From contig NC_091727.1 of assembly GCF_042477335.2 (NCBI RefSeq), positions 125,953,501 through 126,017,500 of the forward strand: a DNA stretch of 64,000 nt, in the 5' to 3' direction. Shown one piece after another: positions 9,871 to 20,570 of this stretch. Position numbers and translations under genes: made by a program. This DNA is from Ovis canadensis. Lineage: Eukaryota > Chordata > Mammalia > Artiodactyla > Bovidae. Under the pieces are notes generated by a model that made no database searches, was not told the DNA's origin, and worked only from the letters and a program-made list of their open reading frames with translations. The first letter of the stretch is position 1, and every line of letters starts with the position of its first letter.

Positions 9871-11732
9871 GAGTAATCCTTCCCAACAACACTTCACTGA
9901 TGGCAGGGAAAACAAGTGGATGGCACACCCTTTAGGGCTTGAGCCATTCTGACCTTTTCTTTTGGTGACAGCAAATGAGAACAGTCAATGCATGTAAAAC
10001 ACGTGCCTAGCAAATAGTAAACATGCAGTAAATGGTAATGGCCTTCTTGCCCTCTCAGTCTCGGCTCCCACATAGCTCACTCTGCCCACCATCAGCCAAG
10101 GATCTCTTCTGGCTCGCAGTTGAGCAGGTTAGCCAGGATGACCCTTATTAACAATAAGAGATGAGATTACAGACTGAAACTTAGATCAGTAAATGAGAAG
10201 GCCAGACCACCTCAGCTTAGTGGCATGGCAGTGGCAGAAACAAAAGCTAAGAAGCAGGGTCAAACAGAGGTGACTAGTGTTGAAAAATTTCTGTCCGCTG
10301 GAGCACCAGACAGGCATCTGGTAGCCAGTGCAACTCATGAGCTGCCACAACCCCCACAGCCTAGCCCAGCTCTGGACCATTGAAACAGCAAGTGGGATAC
10401 AGGGAAATCAGCCATGGAGGCAGTTGCCTAGAATCTTGAGACCATAATCTTGAGACTTTCTAGGGGAAAATTAATTTTTCTCATTACACCAGTACCTCTA
10501 TAGCTGGAAGTGTGTAACTAGGCGTGATTGTTGGTGAGACAGGTGGCCCTTATTTAATAGAATAGACCCAACTTTTGTTTGGCAAATCCAACCAATTATC
10601 TTCCTTTCTCAACTTCCCAATTATCTTCCTTCTCATTATCCTGGGAAACATCAGATTGAGTGCAATCACATCACACTTAGAGGGATAGCAAATTTAGTGA
10701 AATCTCTTATTTATATGAAAAAGAAACCCATAACCATATGCTAAATTTGCCACAATTTTTCTCAAATATCAATAGAAATATTGTGCTCAAAACATCAGAA
10801 AATAGAACTGTTGAAAATAAAAGTATAACATAATCCCAGCAACCGGGCAATATCTGCCAATAACATACTGGGAAGTGTTAGCAGTGTGGTTCTGCTTTTA
10901 ACTAGTGTCAAACCACCTTACTGCTTCCAAATTGACATTCAAGGTAATTTCCTATACATTTTGGGCACTTTGCCCATTGCTTCCCCTTGTTGGCCACTTT
11001 CCAGACATCTGTGCCTGATTAAACCTGTAGCATCTGATGAGGATCCTTGGGAAGGAAAGCTAACAGTGCCTAAGATCTAAAGTGGCAGTCAATTTCATTG
11101 TGGAAGGCAAAAGAGGAGAAAAGAGCTAAAGGAGTCTGTGGCTGGGGTGTCTGTCGCCTAGGCTTCCCTTGCAGAGGTTGTGTAGACAGATTGTAAGCTT
11201 TCATGTCATATGTCATAACTGGAATCATTCATCTTCTAGACATTTCTGAGACTCCAATGCCAGCCCCCCACTCTCCTCCCAAAAGGCTTATTTTCACAAT
11301 CTCCATGATCTAGCTTAGGTGGGCAATGCCAAAATGGCAGGTTTTCTTGGAGTTTCTGTTCCACTAACCTGCAAAATGCATTCTAAGATCACATTCTCAT
11401 AGTCACAGATGACAGCACAGATGGAAAAATTAACACTTATGAGTTAAAGCACTCCAGAATTCTGGTATGCACATTCTTCAAAGCCGCACCTGAGGGACTG
11501 CTACTACAGTGTAGGAGATGATGATAGATGGGAGTAACCAACAAAGCATCCATTATTTGCCAGCGACCACTTATCTCCTTATTTCTATGGTAACATCCAG
11601 GGAGTGACCAGGGTACTTGGACAGAAAAGAAAAGAAAGGACCAGAAACCTTGATACCGCTGCTTTTGAAAAGTTGCCAACTCTCTTTCTAGGGGTTCCTA
11701 TGCAAAACAGAGTGGTTAAAGACCAAATTAAT
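9871..11732. other. Unassigned sequence, mostly unique
   Basis: A weak sense MIR end may lie at 9985-10035 (GTGCCTAGCAAATAGTAAACATG). The rest shows no recognisable gene; frames are short. Confidence 0.4.
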
Positions 11733-11745
11733 AAAGCAGGTCTTG

Positions 11746-11887
11746 GGAATTCCCTGGTAGTCCAATGGTTAAGACTTGGCACTGTCACTGCCAGGGCCCA
11801 GGTTCAGTTCCTGGTCGGGGAACTAAGATTCCATAAGCCATGCAGCATGACTCTCCCCTCCCCCCCAAAAAAAAGGAAAGAAAAAAA
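11746..11887 (+). mobile_element. CHR-type SINE
   Basis: GGAATTCCCTGGTAGTCC head, B-box region and poly(A)-rich end. Flanked by a perfect 13-bp duplication AAAGCAGGTCTTG at 11733-11745 and 11888-11900. Confidence 0.9.
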
Positions 11888-11900
11888 AAAGCAGGTCTTG

Positions 11901-12189
11901 TTCTTTGTTGATGTGCTATTAGCAGCCATTGAGTGAACATAGAAGGAAAATGAGGAGCAACTGAAAGCCACATTCTCAGGATTTGTCAAGAGAAGTGGGT
12001 AGCAAAAAAAGAAAAAAAATGGAAATTATCTATTATGTTAGATTATGTGTCCATTCTCAAATGTTCTAATAGGAGAATATATTATAATATAATAAATTAA
12101 TCTTTAAATGCTAAAAAGAAGAGTAAGGGGTAGCACATTGGGGAACAACACCCCTCCATTGTTTGGTAATCTGGTGATGACATGGTGGT
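11901..12189. other. Unassigned sequence
   Basis: A-rich (12003-12020) and AT-rich (12070-12100) patches; nothing recognised. Confidence 0.3.
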
Positions 12190-12345
12190 AGAGTACAAGA
12201 GATACATGGTGGAAGCCTGAATTCTCCTTCAAACTCAGTCATTATTTAACTGTGTGGCTCCAGGCAAGTAAGTTCCTCATCCACGAAAATTGACACAATT
12301 TAGCCTCCCAGACTATCTGTCTACTTCAAAGCATGATGACAAAAT
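12190..12345 (+). mobile_element. MIR SINE
   Basis: TTTAACTGTGTGGCTCCAGGCAAGTAAGTTCCTCATCC matches the sense MIR core (ACTGTGTGACCTTGGGCAAG type), diverged. Confidence 0.65.
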
Positions 12346-12414
12346 TGCATTCAGTATACTTTGGTTTCTTATACTGTTTGAAGCCATCAAAAATCTCTGG
12401 ATAAATATATGTTT

Positions 12415-12911
12415 TTAAAAAATGTCTTAAAATCAATAAAGAACCACATTAATTATGAACTATCAGAAAGAGAAATTAAGAAAACAATCCCACTTAAAAT
12501 TTCATCCAAAAAACAACAAAATACCTAAAGAATAAATTTAACCAAGGAGATAAAAGACCTGTACCCTGAAAATGACAAATCACTGAAGAAGGAAATGGAA
12601 GAAGAAACAAATAAATGGAAATAAACTCAGTGCTCATGTGATGGAGCATGGGTTGCTTCTTAAAATGTCTATACTGCCCAAAGTGATCTACAGATTCAAT
12701 GCAATTGCTATCAAAATTGCAATGGCATTTTCCACAGAAATCAAACAAAGATTCCTAACATTAGGATAGAACCACAAAAGACTCAAATGGCCCAAGCAAT
12801 CTTGAGAAAGAAGAACAAAGTTGGAGATGTGCTCCTTGATTTCAAACTATATTACAAAGCTATAGGAATGAAAGCTGTATGGTATTATCATAAAAAGGAC
12901 ACATAGCATCA
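12415..12911 (+). mobile_element. Old L1M LINE, part 1 (ORF2 region)
   Basis: Decayed ORF2 coding sequence: TGCCCAAAGTGATCTACAGATTCAATGC and CAAACTATATTACAAAGCTA mark the region just upstream of the conserved WYW block. First exposed part of an old L1 that continues at 14446, 15645, 16241 and 17385 between later insertions. Confidence 0.8.
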
Positions 12912-13876
12912 AACCTGGACTGGCGATTCATTTCACATATGATATTATACATGTTTCAATGCCATTCTCTGCCGGGAGCCAGCACGAGGAGTCCCACCTG
13001 TGGCAAAGGTCATGAGGTTAAGGGGTCCAACAGGCAAAGGCGAGTCAGGCCTTAAGGGAGCCTTGCTGAATTTTCTCGAACATCTACCCCCAAAACCAGA
13101 GTCTGCCTGCTTTATTGTACTGTGCTTTCCACTCTTCTGACATAACAGGGGGCTATCCCCAACCACCTTTCTCTGGAAAAAGTTAACTTAGAGCTCCAAT
13201 TGACAGTCTCCTGCATATGAAAAGAATCTTTCATCTCATACCCCTTTGATGGCTCTCTAACTTGCCTGACAGGTTTAACTACACATGTGAATTGTTTACG
13301 GCCCCCAACCGCGAGAGGCACAAAGCTTAAAGCATCTTAAAGATATAGAGCCTTTTCTAAAGAGCTAAAAATTATATTGGTGATGGGTTTCACTGTTGAG
13401 TCAATGACTGCTGCCAGACCTCCATATTCTTCATCTTTTAGGCACCTGGAGGATATTATTCAATGTAATTGGGATATAGAAAAAGGAATATAGTAGTTTT
13501 GATGTTAGCAACACTAGGCTTTTGAGTTAGTAAACTTTCTCTTTGTTATAAATCACTGTACTCCACTTTCTTTGTTATAAATCGTTGTGTCCTTGCTATG
13601 TAAGAATGTAACCTTAATTAGTGCTTTCTGAGAGTGGCACCAGACTTTTGGAAAGAACAACACTTTTAAGACAAATAAGTTTTCTAGTTGACAGACCCTT
13701 ATCAGAAAAGGGCCGTAAAATGTTAATAGGCCTCCTGTCCAGAAGATGATGTAAATCACCTAAGACTTGTGTATACAGCTAGGTATGCAAAGAGAAAGCC
13801 TGGTCTCGATAAGAGTCAGGGCTGCTGACGCTGCATAACTTTGTATTATCCATTGATCTCTATGTACAACCAAAAG

Positions 13877-13887
13877 TATAAAAAAAT
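13877..13887 (+). promoter_or_regulatory. TATA box of solo LTR
   Basis: TATAAAAAAAT in the position expected for the U3 promoter, shortly upstream of the polyadenylation signal. Present activity is unknown. Confidence 0.6.
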
Positions 13888-13896
13888 TTCCCAGAC

Positions 13897-13902
13897 AATA
13901 AA
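13897..13902 (+). promoter_or_regulatory. Polyadenylation signal of solo LTR
   Basis: AATAAA about 20 bases after the TATA box, in the expected LTR order (U3 promoter, then poly(A) signal in R). Confidence 0.6.
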
Positions 13903-14445
13903 GGATGGACCAGTCACTGGAAAGACTGGTTTCCCCCGTGTGGTCTTTTCTCCTCTTCTTTTCTGGCTGAATTCCCATCCGGGGCATGGAGGCTCACCAT
14001 GTCTACTTACTTGCCCTGGCTTCTAAGACCCACGTGAGAGGGAGCCCAAGGCGGGGCACCCTCCGCTATTCAAGTGGGCGCCGGTGGCCTATGTAGATGG
14101 TGCAGACCTCTTGTCTTGAGGTTTTATTAGCTTTCCACGTAAACCAAGTTATTAAGCATCTTTTCTCCACTAATTTTCCTACTACACTATTCTCTCCTAA
14201 TCTAATCTTATATTTCTAATTAAATAATTTTTTCTAAGATGCCAACTCTGTTTCCCCTTTGAATTACCCTGGATCCATCGGGGCTGGACCCCGGCAATTC
14301 TCCCAAATCATCCCACCCTCTTCCTCTCCCACAGAGTCCAAAAGACTGTTCTATACATCTGTGTCTCTTTTGCTGTCTCACAAAACCAATACAATATTGT
14401 AAAGTAATTAGCCTCCAATTAAAATAAATAAATCTATATTAAAAA

Positions 14446-15091
14446 AAGATAGATCAATGGAACACAAGAAACAGCCCCAAAATAAATTCATGAATTTATA
14501 ATAATTCAATTCAATTCAATGGCGACCGCATGGATAGTAGCCTGCACCAAGCTCCTCCTTCCATGGGATTTTCAAGGCAAGAGTACTGGAGTGGGTTGCC
14601 ATTTCCTTTTCCAGGGAATCTTCCCAACCCAGGGATCGAACCTAGGTCTCTCACATTATAGACAGATGCTTTACCGTCTGAGCCACCCTATTATTTTATG
14701 ACAAAAGAGCCAATTATATACAACGTGGAAAGGACAATCTCTTCAATAAGTGGTGAGAAAATTGGATAGTCACATGAAAAAGAATGAAATGGGACCACTA
14801 TCATATAATACACAAATTTTAGATCTAAATGGAATCAAGACTTGAACATAACATTTGAAATCATAAAGCTCTTAGAAGACTACAGAGGCCATGAGCTCAT
14901 TAACACACATCTCAGCAATGATTTTCTTGGCTCTGACACCAAAAGCAAAGGCAACAAAAGCAAAAACAAATAAAGGGAACTACACTAGACAAAAAATTCT
15001 GCACATCAAAGAGAACCATCAAAAAAATGAAAAGGCAACCCACCAAATGGAACAAAATATTTGTAAATCATATATCTGATAAAGGATTCAT
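14446..15091 (+). mobile_element. Old L1M LINE, part 2 (ORF2 region)
   Basis: Resumes the element of 12415-12911 with AGATCAATGGAACACAAGAAACAG and runs to CATATATCTGATAAAGG, interrupted by a Bov-tA at 14505-14688. The frame is broken throughout. Confidence 0.8.
14505..14688 (-). mobile_element. Bov-tA SINE, antisense
   Basis: (TTCAA)n end then BovA unit and tRNA-like head (CCGTCTGAGCCACC). Inserted in L1M ORF2 sequence. Confidence 0.85.
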
Positions 15092-15643
15092 GTAGCCATG
15101 AAATTAAAAGATGCTTGCTCTTGGGAAGGAAAGCTATGACAAACCTAGACAACATATTCAAAAGCAGAGACATCACTTTGCCAACAAAAGTCCATCTAGT
15201 CAAAGCTATGGTTTTTCCAGTAGTCATGTATGGATGTAAGGATTGGACCATAAAGAAAGCTGAGTACCAAAGAACTGATGCTTTTGAATTGTGGTGCTAG
15301 AGAAGACTCTTGTGAGTCTCTTTGACTGCAAGAAGATCAAACCAGTCAATCCTAAAGGAAAGCAACTCTGAATATTCACTGGAAGGACTGATGCTGAAGC
15401 TGAAGCTCCAATCTTTTGGCCTCCTGATGTGAAGTGCCAACTCACTGGAAAATACTCTGATGTGGGAAAGACTGAAGGCAAAATGAGAAGGGAGTGGCAG
15501 AGAATGAGATGGTTAGTATCACCAAGTCAATGGATGAGTTTGAGCAAACTCTGGGAGATAGTGGAGGACAGAGGAGCCTAGTGTGCTGCAGTCCATGGGG
15601 TCACAAATACTTGGACGTGACTTAGTAACAGGACAACAACAAA
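15092..15643 (+). mobile_element. BovB LINE 3' end, older copy
   Basis: Runs from the region coding (M/K)KLKDACSWEGKL-like residues to the terminal GACTTAGTAACAGGACAACAAC. The stops are several (for example TGCTAG at 15294-15299). Its divergence from the copy at 16436-17361 shows it is an earlier insertion in the same old L1. Confidence 0.9.
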
Positions 15644-15644
15644 C

Positions 15645-15976
15645 CAAAATATATAAAGAACTCATACAAACTCAATAGCAAAAAACAAAACAAAACAAAA
15701 CAAAAACAATCCAATTAAAAGTGGGCAGAGGATCTGAACAGACATTTTTCCAAAGAAGGCATACAGATGCCGAATAGTCATATCAAAAGATGCTCAACAT
15801 CACTAATCATCAGGGAAATCAAAATCAAAATCACAATGAGGTATCACCTTTAACCTGTTAGAATGACTATTATGAAAAAGACAAGAAATAATAAGTGTTG
15901 GCCAGGATGTGAAGTAAAAGGAATTATATTGTTGGTGGGAATATAAACTGATGCAATCACTATGGAAAACAGTATG
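15645..15976 (+). mobile_element. Old L1M LINE, part 3 (ORF2 C-terminal region)
   Basis: Continues ORF2: TTTTTCCAAAGAAGGCATACAG and AAAAGATGCTCAACATCACTAATCATCAGG encode the HFSKE and [12 protein letters not shown] block. Contains a (CAAAA)n run. Confidence 0.8.
15679..15710 (+). repeat. (CAAAA)n microsatellite
   Basis: About five units of CAAAA inside the old L1, where the consensus is already A-rich. Confidence 0.85.
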
Positions 15977-16240
15977 CTGCTGCTGCTAAGTCACTTCAGT
16001 CATGTCCGACTCTGTGCAACCCCATAGACGGCAGCCCATCAGGCTCCTCTGTCCCTGGGATTCTCCAGGCAAGAACACTGGAGTGGGTTGCCATTTCCTC
16101 TCCAATGCAGAAAAGTGAAAGTGAAGTCGCTCATTTGTGTCTGACTCTTAGCGACCCCATGGACTGTAGCCTACCAGGCTCCTCTGTCCGTGGGATTCTC
16201 CAAGCAAGAGTACTGGAGTGAGGTGCCATTTTTTTTCCCA
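15977..16240 (-). mobile_element. Bov-A2 SINE, antisense
   Basis: Two BovA units in tandem joined by the GAAAAGTGAAAGTGAAG linker, with the (AGC)n end at the left. Flanked by a perfect 15-bp duplication ATGGAAAACAGTATG (15962-15976, 16241-16255) that restores the L1 sequence. Confidence 0.95.
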
Positions 16241-16435
16241 ATGGAAAACAGTATGGGGATTCCTAAAAAGCTAAAAACAGAATTAGCATATGATTCAGCA
16301 ATTCCACGTTTGGGTATTTATCCGAAGAAAATGAAAACACTAAATCAAAAAGGTATATGTACTCCCATGTTCATTGAAGCATTATTTACAACAGCCAAGA
16401 TATGGAAAAAGATGTGCAAGATTCACACATTTGCA
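16241..16435 (+). mobile_element. Old L1M LINE, part 4
   Basis: Resumes after the Bov-A2 with GGGGATTCCTAAAAAGC and CATGTTCATTGAAGCATT (the MFI.ALF block), ending near AAAAAGATGTG where a BovB begins. Some L1 consensus is missing at this boundary. Confidence 0.75.
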
Positions 16436-17359
16436 AGACTGGTTCCAAATAGGAAAAGGAGTACATCAAGGCTGTATATTGTCACCCTGCTTATTTAACT
16501 TCTATGCAGAGTACATCATGAGAAACGTTGGACTGCAAGAAACACAAGCTGGAATCAAGATTGCCGGGGGAAATATCAATAACCTCAGAAATGCAGATGA
16601 CACCACCCTTATGGCAGAAAATGAAGAGGAGCTAAAAAGTCTCTTGATGAAAGTGAAAGAGGAGAGTGAAAAAGTTGGCTAAAGCTCAACATTGAGAAAA
16701 CGAAGATCATGGCATCCGGTCCCATCACTTCATGGGAAATAGATGGGGAAACAGTGGAAACAGTGTCAGACTTTATTTTGGGGGGCTCCAAAATCACTGC
16801 AGATGGTGACTGCAGCGATGAATTTAAAAGACGCTTACTCCTTGGAAGAAAAGTTATGACCAACCTAGATAATATATTCAAAAGCAGAGACATTACTTTG
16901 CCGACTAAGGTCCATCTAGTCAAGGCTATGGTTTTTCCTGTGGTCATGTATGGATGTGAGAGTTGGACTGTGAAGAAGGCAGAGCACCGAAGAATTGATG
17001 CGTCTGAACTGTGGTGTTGGAGAAGACTCTTGAGAGTCCCTTGGACTGCAAGGAGATCCAACCAGTCCATTCTGAAGGAGATCAGCCCTGGGATTTCTTT
17101 GGAAGGAATGATGCTGAAGCTGAAGCTCCAGTACTTTGGCCACCTCATGCGAAGAGCTGACTCATTGGAAAAGACTCTGATGCTGGGAGGGATTGGGGGT
17201 AGGAAGAGAAGGGGACGACAGAGGATGAGATGGCTGGATGGCATCACAGACTCGATGGACATGAGTCTGAGTGAACTCCGGGAGATGGTGATGGACAGGG
17301 AGGCCTGGCGCGCTGCGATTCATGGGGTCGCAAGGAGTTGGACACGACTGAGCGACTGA
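16436..17359 (+). pseudogene. BovB reverse transcriptase C-terminal fragment, one frameshift
   Basis: Encodes the end of the RTE reverse transcriptase, starting at DWFQIGKGVHQGCILSPC (motif B). The catalytic YADD is NADD here (NLRNADDTTLMA). A one-base deletion at about 16679 (GGCTAAAG for GGCTTAAAG) ends this frame. From 16709 the second frame is open for 216 codons through [20 protein letters not shown] to RTRLSD-like SWTRLSD at the natural stop. The N-terminal endonuclease is missing. Not a host gene; not functional. Confidence 0.9.
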
Positions 17360-17361
17360 AC
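16436..17361 (+). mobile_element. BovB LINE, 5'-truncated, young
   Basis: Starts at GACTGGTTCCAAATAGG within the reverse transcriptase region and runs to the GAGCGACTGAACTG terminus. Closely similar to the copies at 35025, 49702 and 60731. Confidence 0.95.
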
Positions 17362-17384
17362 TGTGCGTGACACACACACACGAT

Positions 17385-17935
17385 GGAATATTATCCAGCC
17401 ATTAAAAAGAACAAAATTTCTCCATTTGCAATAACATGGATAGAACTTGAGCACATTATGTTGAATGGAATAAGTCAGACAAAGAAAGATAAATACTAGA
17501 TTATTTCATTTCTATATGGAATCTAAAACAGAAAATGATCCAAGTTCATAGAGACAGAGAACGGATTGATGCTTGCCAGAGACAGAGGGTTGGAGTGGGG
17601 GTAAAATGGTGAAGGTAGTTCAAAGGTACAAACTTCCATTATAAAATAAATGTCATGCATGGAAATGTAATCTATAGCATGGTGACTACAGCTAATACTG
17701 TATTGCATATTTGGTCTCTTAGCAAAGTTGCAGAGAGAATAGTTCTCACAGAAGAAACAAATCTGTGATTATATATGAAGACAAATGTTAACTAGACTTA
17801 TTGCGGTGATTGTTTTTCAGTATATACAAGTACTGAATCATTGTGCTGTATACCTGAAACTAATATAATGTCATATGTCAATTACACTTTAAAAAAATAA
17901 TAAAAAAGCTAATGATACTGATTAAAAAAGAAATT
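17385..17935 (+). mobile_element. Old L1M LINE, part 5 (3' end)
   Basis: GATGGAATATTATCCAGCC, AACATGGATAGAACTTGAG and ATAAGTCAGACAAAGAAAG finish ORF2. The 3' UTR (AGCATGGTGACTACAGC) and an A-rich end near 17890-17930 follow. This closes the element begun at 12415. Confidence 0.85.
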
Positions 17936-18548
17936 AGGCTAATGGGATGAAAGGAAAGAAATGTACAGTAATGGTTAATAAAATATTACACACATAAAAA
18001 ACAAACAAAAAAGAACTAACAAGGTAGCAAGTACTATAGGACAAAACTGAAGTGATAATAGGAACCTAAAAAGTTAAGTGAGCATGGAGGTAGTTTCTTT
18101 TGCCCTAAGGGACTTTTCTAATGGTAGAAAATTTGAGCTTTCATGTTGAAGCCTTGTGGGTCAAAGGGGACAGAAATCAAAGCCCAGAACAGCAGAATGT
18201 GAGAAATACGACAGGAAACTCTCCCCACAGAAATCCAGGGCTCCAAATAATTATACTTACAGGATATGGGTGAATCATACCCGAACCTTTTAGACAGGGA
18301 GGGAGAGAAGGATGAGGATAGGGTGAGGGAAGCAGCCAGAGCTTCAGGAAAGAGGAAGATGTGGAAGGACTCAAAAGCCATAATTTAGACTTGATCTAGA
18401 ACTAGTAGGGACCAGCACCAAAGGTTTGGGGCAGCAGAGGAGTGGCATTTGAAGGGGTGTTTGGGGAAGCTGAACCTAGTGGCAAAGGTGGGGTACTGGG
18501 TGAGGTGAGTAGTTTCGGAGCTTCTGGGAGAAGAGTTAAACAGTCTCT
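17936..18548. other. Unassigned sequence
   Basis: Purine-rich 18295-18365; otherwise nothing recognised. Confidence 0.35.
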
Positions 18549-18560
18549 AAGGGCATCTGG

Positions 18561-18990
18561 TCAAGGCTATGGTTTTTCCTGTGGTCATGTATGGATGTGA
18601 GACTTGGACTGTGAAGAAGGCTGAGAGCTGAAGAATTGATGCTTTTGAACTGTGGTGTTGGAGAAGACTCTTGAGAGTCCCTTGGACTGCAAGGAGATCC
18701 AACCAGTCCATTCTGAAGGAGATCAACCCTGGGATTTCTTTGGAAGGAATAATGCTAAACCTCATGTGAAGAGTTGACTCATTGGAAACGACTCTGATGC
18801 TGGGAGGGATTGGGGGCAGGAGGAGAAGGGGACGACCAAGGATGAGATGGCTGGATGGCATCGTGGACTCGATGGACATGAGTCTGAGTGAACTCCAGGA
18901 GATGGTGATGGACAGGGAGGCCTGGCATGCTGCGATTCATGGGGTCGCAAAGAGTCGGACACGACTGAGCAACTGAACTGAATTGAACTG
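18561..18990 (+). mobile_element. BovB LINE 3' end with internal deletion
   Basis: Starts TCAAGGCTATGGTTTTTCC and ends at the AACTGAATTGAACTG terminus. Flanked by a perfect 12-bp duplication AAGGGCATCTGG (18549-18560, 18991-19002). About 28 bases are missing at about 18757, where ATGCTAAA joins CCTCATG directly. Confidence 0.95.
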
Positions 18991-19002
18991 AAGGGCATCT
19001 GG

Positions 19003-19630
19003 GCAGACTGCATCCCAAACATTCCCCTTACATTGTCCCTGAGGGCAACCATCCAAGAGGGCAAAGTGAGAGCAATTCAGCCATCTCTTCTCCTCATCCC
19101 TGCCCAGCAAAGTCTGTCTGGACTCCAGCTTTTGCCTCAGTGCCTACGCAAACACTAATAAGTGCCAAGGCATTGCCATGGAAACCACTGCTTCAGCTTT
19201 CTCATGGAATGCTCTGCAGCAGCGAGGCTTCCTGCTCTGGGAAGCTTTTTGCAAATATTTGAAGAAAATGGCAAATGCATCAGCCAGGAGTGTACACGTT
19301 CAACTGGCTGGTGGGGTGTGGATGTGGAAGGAAGGGGCTACATCATAGTGCAGGGTCCATTGGGAAGCCGACTCAGCTGTAGGACCACTGAAAAACAAAG
19401 ACCTTTGAAAGCCACAGTGCTTTTAGTTAATAGGCTAGGCTCCTAACGTTTTACCTCTTTCCACTAGCACAAGGTTATACCCTAGGACCTGAGAGTCTCA
19501 ATTGCATGCCCCAACTCCAGGAACCCATCAGTGACACTCTGAAATTCCCTATGGCACAGCTCAACATGATGGAGTAAAGTCTGGTGGAATAACATGGAAC
19601 ATAGCAGGGCTGAGAACTGCAGAGGGGAAA
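19003..19630. other. Unassigned unique sequence
   Basis: No repeat family recognised. Contains the X-box-like site at 19172-19185 listed separately. Confidence 0.4.
19172..19185 (+). promoter_or_regulatory. X-box-like (RFX) motif
   Basis: ATTGCCATGGAAAC closely resembles the RFX-factor X-box (GTTGCCATGGAAAC type), two half-sites around AT. It lies in non-repeat sequence. A single motif match is weak evidence of function. Confidence 0.35.
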
Positions 19631-19635
19631 ACATC

Positions 19636-19815
19636 CATAATGATAATAACCAAGAATAAATCTTAGTTAATTCTGTACAGAGCACTGCTCTAAGCACTTT
19701 CTAGGGGTTTTCTCATTTAATTCTCACAGTATCCTGTGAGGTTGGTCCTATGAGCCTGAAGTAGCTTCATGATTTACCCAGGCACCCACAGGTCACAGAG
19801 CTGAAGGTGTGAACC
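19636..19815 (-). mobile_element. MIR SINE, antisense
   Basis: AGAGCACTGCTCTAAGCACTTTC, TCATTTAATTCTCACAG and CCCACAGGTCACAGAGCTGAAG are in antisense MIR order. Confidence 0.75.
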
Positions 19816-19907
19816 ATGATTCATCATACATTTGTAACCATTCTGCCTTCCATTTTTCTTTCTGATGATGGCTTTATTGTGAAATATAGTATGCCTTAAA
19901 AGTATGT

Positions 19908-20105
19908 GAAGGGCTTCCCAGGTGGTGTTAGTGGTAAAGAATCCACCTACCAAGCAGGCGATGCATTTTCAATCCCTGGGTTGGGAAGATTCCCTAGAGG
20001 ATGCATGGCAACCCACTTCAGTACATTTGCCTGGAGAATCCCATGGGTAGAGGAGCCTGGCAGGCTATACAGTCCATGGTGTTGCAAAGAGTTGGACATG
20101 ACTGA
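19908..20105 (+). mobile_element. Bov-tA SINE, body of a chimeric insertion
   Basis: GGGCTTCCCAGGTGG head and BovA unit to GTTGGACATGACTGAAC, where it passes into a BovB tail. The outer duplication TAAAAGTATGT (19897-19907, 20253-20263) encloses the SINE, the BovB tail and a CA repeat. Confidence 0.85.
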
Positions 20106-20205
20106 ACTCTGGGAGATGGTGATGGACAGGGAGGTCTGGCATGCTGCGATTCATGGGGTCACAAAGAGTCGGACACGACTGAGCGACTGAACTGAACTGA
20201 ACTGA
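20106..20205 (+). mobile_element. BovB 3' tail inside a Bov-tA
   Basis: CTCTGGGAGATGGTGATGGACAGG to GACTGAACTGAACTGAACTG is the last 100 bases of BovB, closer to young BovB than to the surrounding BovA unit. It sits before the SINE terminus GAGCTACTGAGCACATG. Confidence 0.8.
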
Positions 20206-20218
20206 GCTACTGAGCACA

Positions 20219-20252
20219 TGCACACACACATACACACACACACACACACACG
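20219..20252 (+). repeat. (CA)n microsatellite
   Basis: About 16 CA units with one TA interruption, forming the 3' tail of the SINE insertion. Confidence 0.9.
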
Positions 20253-20327
20253 TAAAAGTATGTAAAAAACATATAGGTATTTTCTTAGTTATATTTGTCT
20301 GCTTTCAGTAATTGATCCATAATGTTG

Positions 20328-20570
20328 TTGATGATGATTATAATAGTTAACATTTACTAGGCAGTTAGTTGTTGCCAAGGAGGGTCCTAAATGCTTCACC
20401 TATCTTCTATCTTACATAATTCTCACAACAACCCAGTGAATCAAGGACTTCTATCATCACCTCTATTTTAGAGAAGAGTAAAATTGAGGCTTGGAGAAGT
20501 TAAGTAACTCAACCAGTGGAATTTGGCAAAGCAGGGACATGAACCCAGGTCTCTCTGATTCCAAGGCCCT
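20328..20570 (-). mobile_element. MIR SINE, antisense, near full length
   Basis: AATAGTTAACATTTACTAGGC, TTCTCACAACAACCCAGTGAATC, GAGGCTTGGAGAAGTTAAGTAACTC and GACATGAACCCAGGTCTC follow the full antisense MIR order. Confidence 0.85.

Larger units (their letters stand above)
12970..14296 (+). mobile_element. Solo LTR of a bovine class II (ERVK-type) endogenous retrovirus
   Basis: 1327 bp starting TGCCGGG and ending CCCGGCA, the short inverted termini expected of an LTR. It is flanked by the exact 6-bp duplication ATTCTC (12964-12969, 14297-14302), a length typical of ERVK-type integration. A TATA box and polyadenylation signal lie inside in plus order. It resembles the bovine BTLTR1 group from memory. 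No internal viral genes remain, as expected after LTR-LTR recombination. Confidence 0.85.
12912..14440 (-). mobile_element. Short L1_BT 3' end with internal inversion
   Basis: 12912-12969 plus 14297-14379 are L1_BT 3' UTR in minus orientation; 14380-14436 is the L1_BT 3' terminus in plus orientation (CAATACAATATTGTAAAGTAATTAG). An inverted upstream segment joined to a plus 3' end is the twin-priming pattern. It sits inside an old L1M and is itself split by the LTR at 12970-14296. Confidence 0.8.

Noticed and set aside
11604..11936. 110-codon frame as a small gene
   Set aside because: Most of it translates the CHR SINE at 11746-11887 and its A-rich tail.
12970..14296. Complete provirus
   Set aside because: Only one LTR lies between the two ATTCTC duplications; no internal viral coding sequence is present.
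16609..17262. 217-codon minus-strand frame
   Set aside because: It is the antisense shadow of the BovB frame at 16709-17359; the same antisense peptide recurs at every BovB copy.
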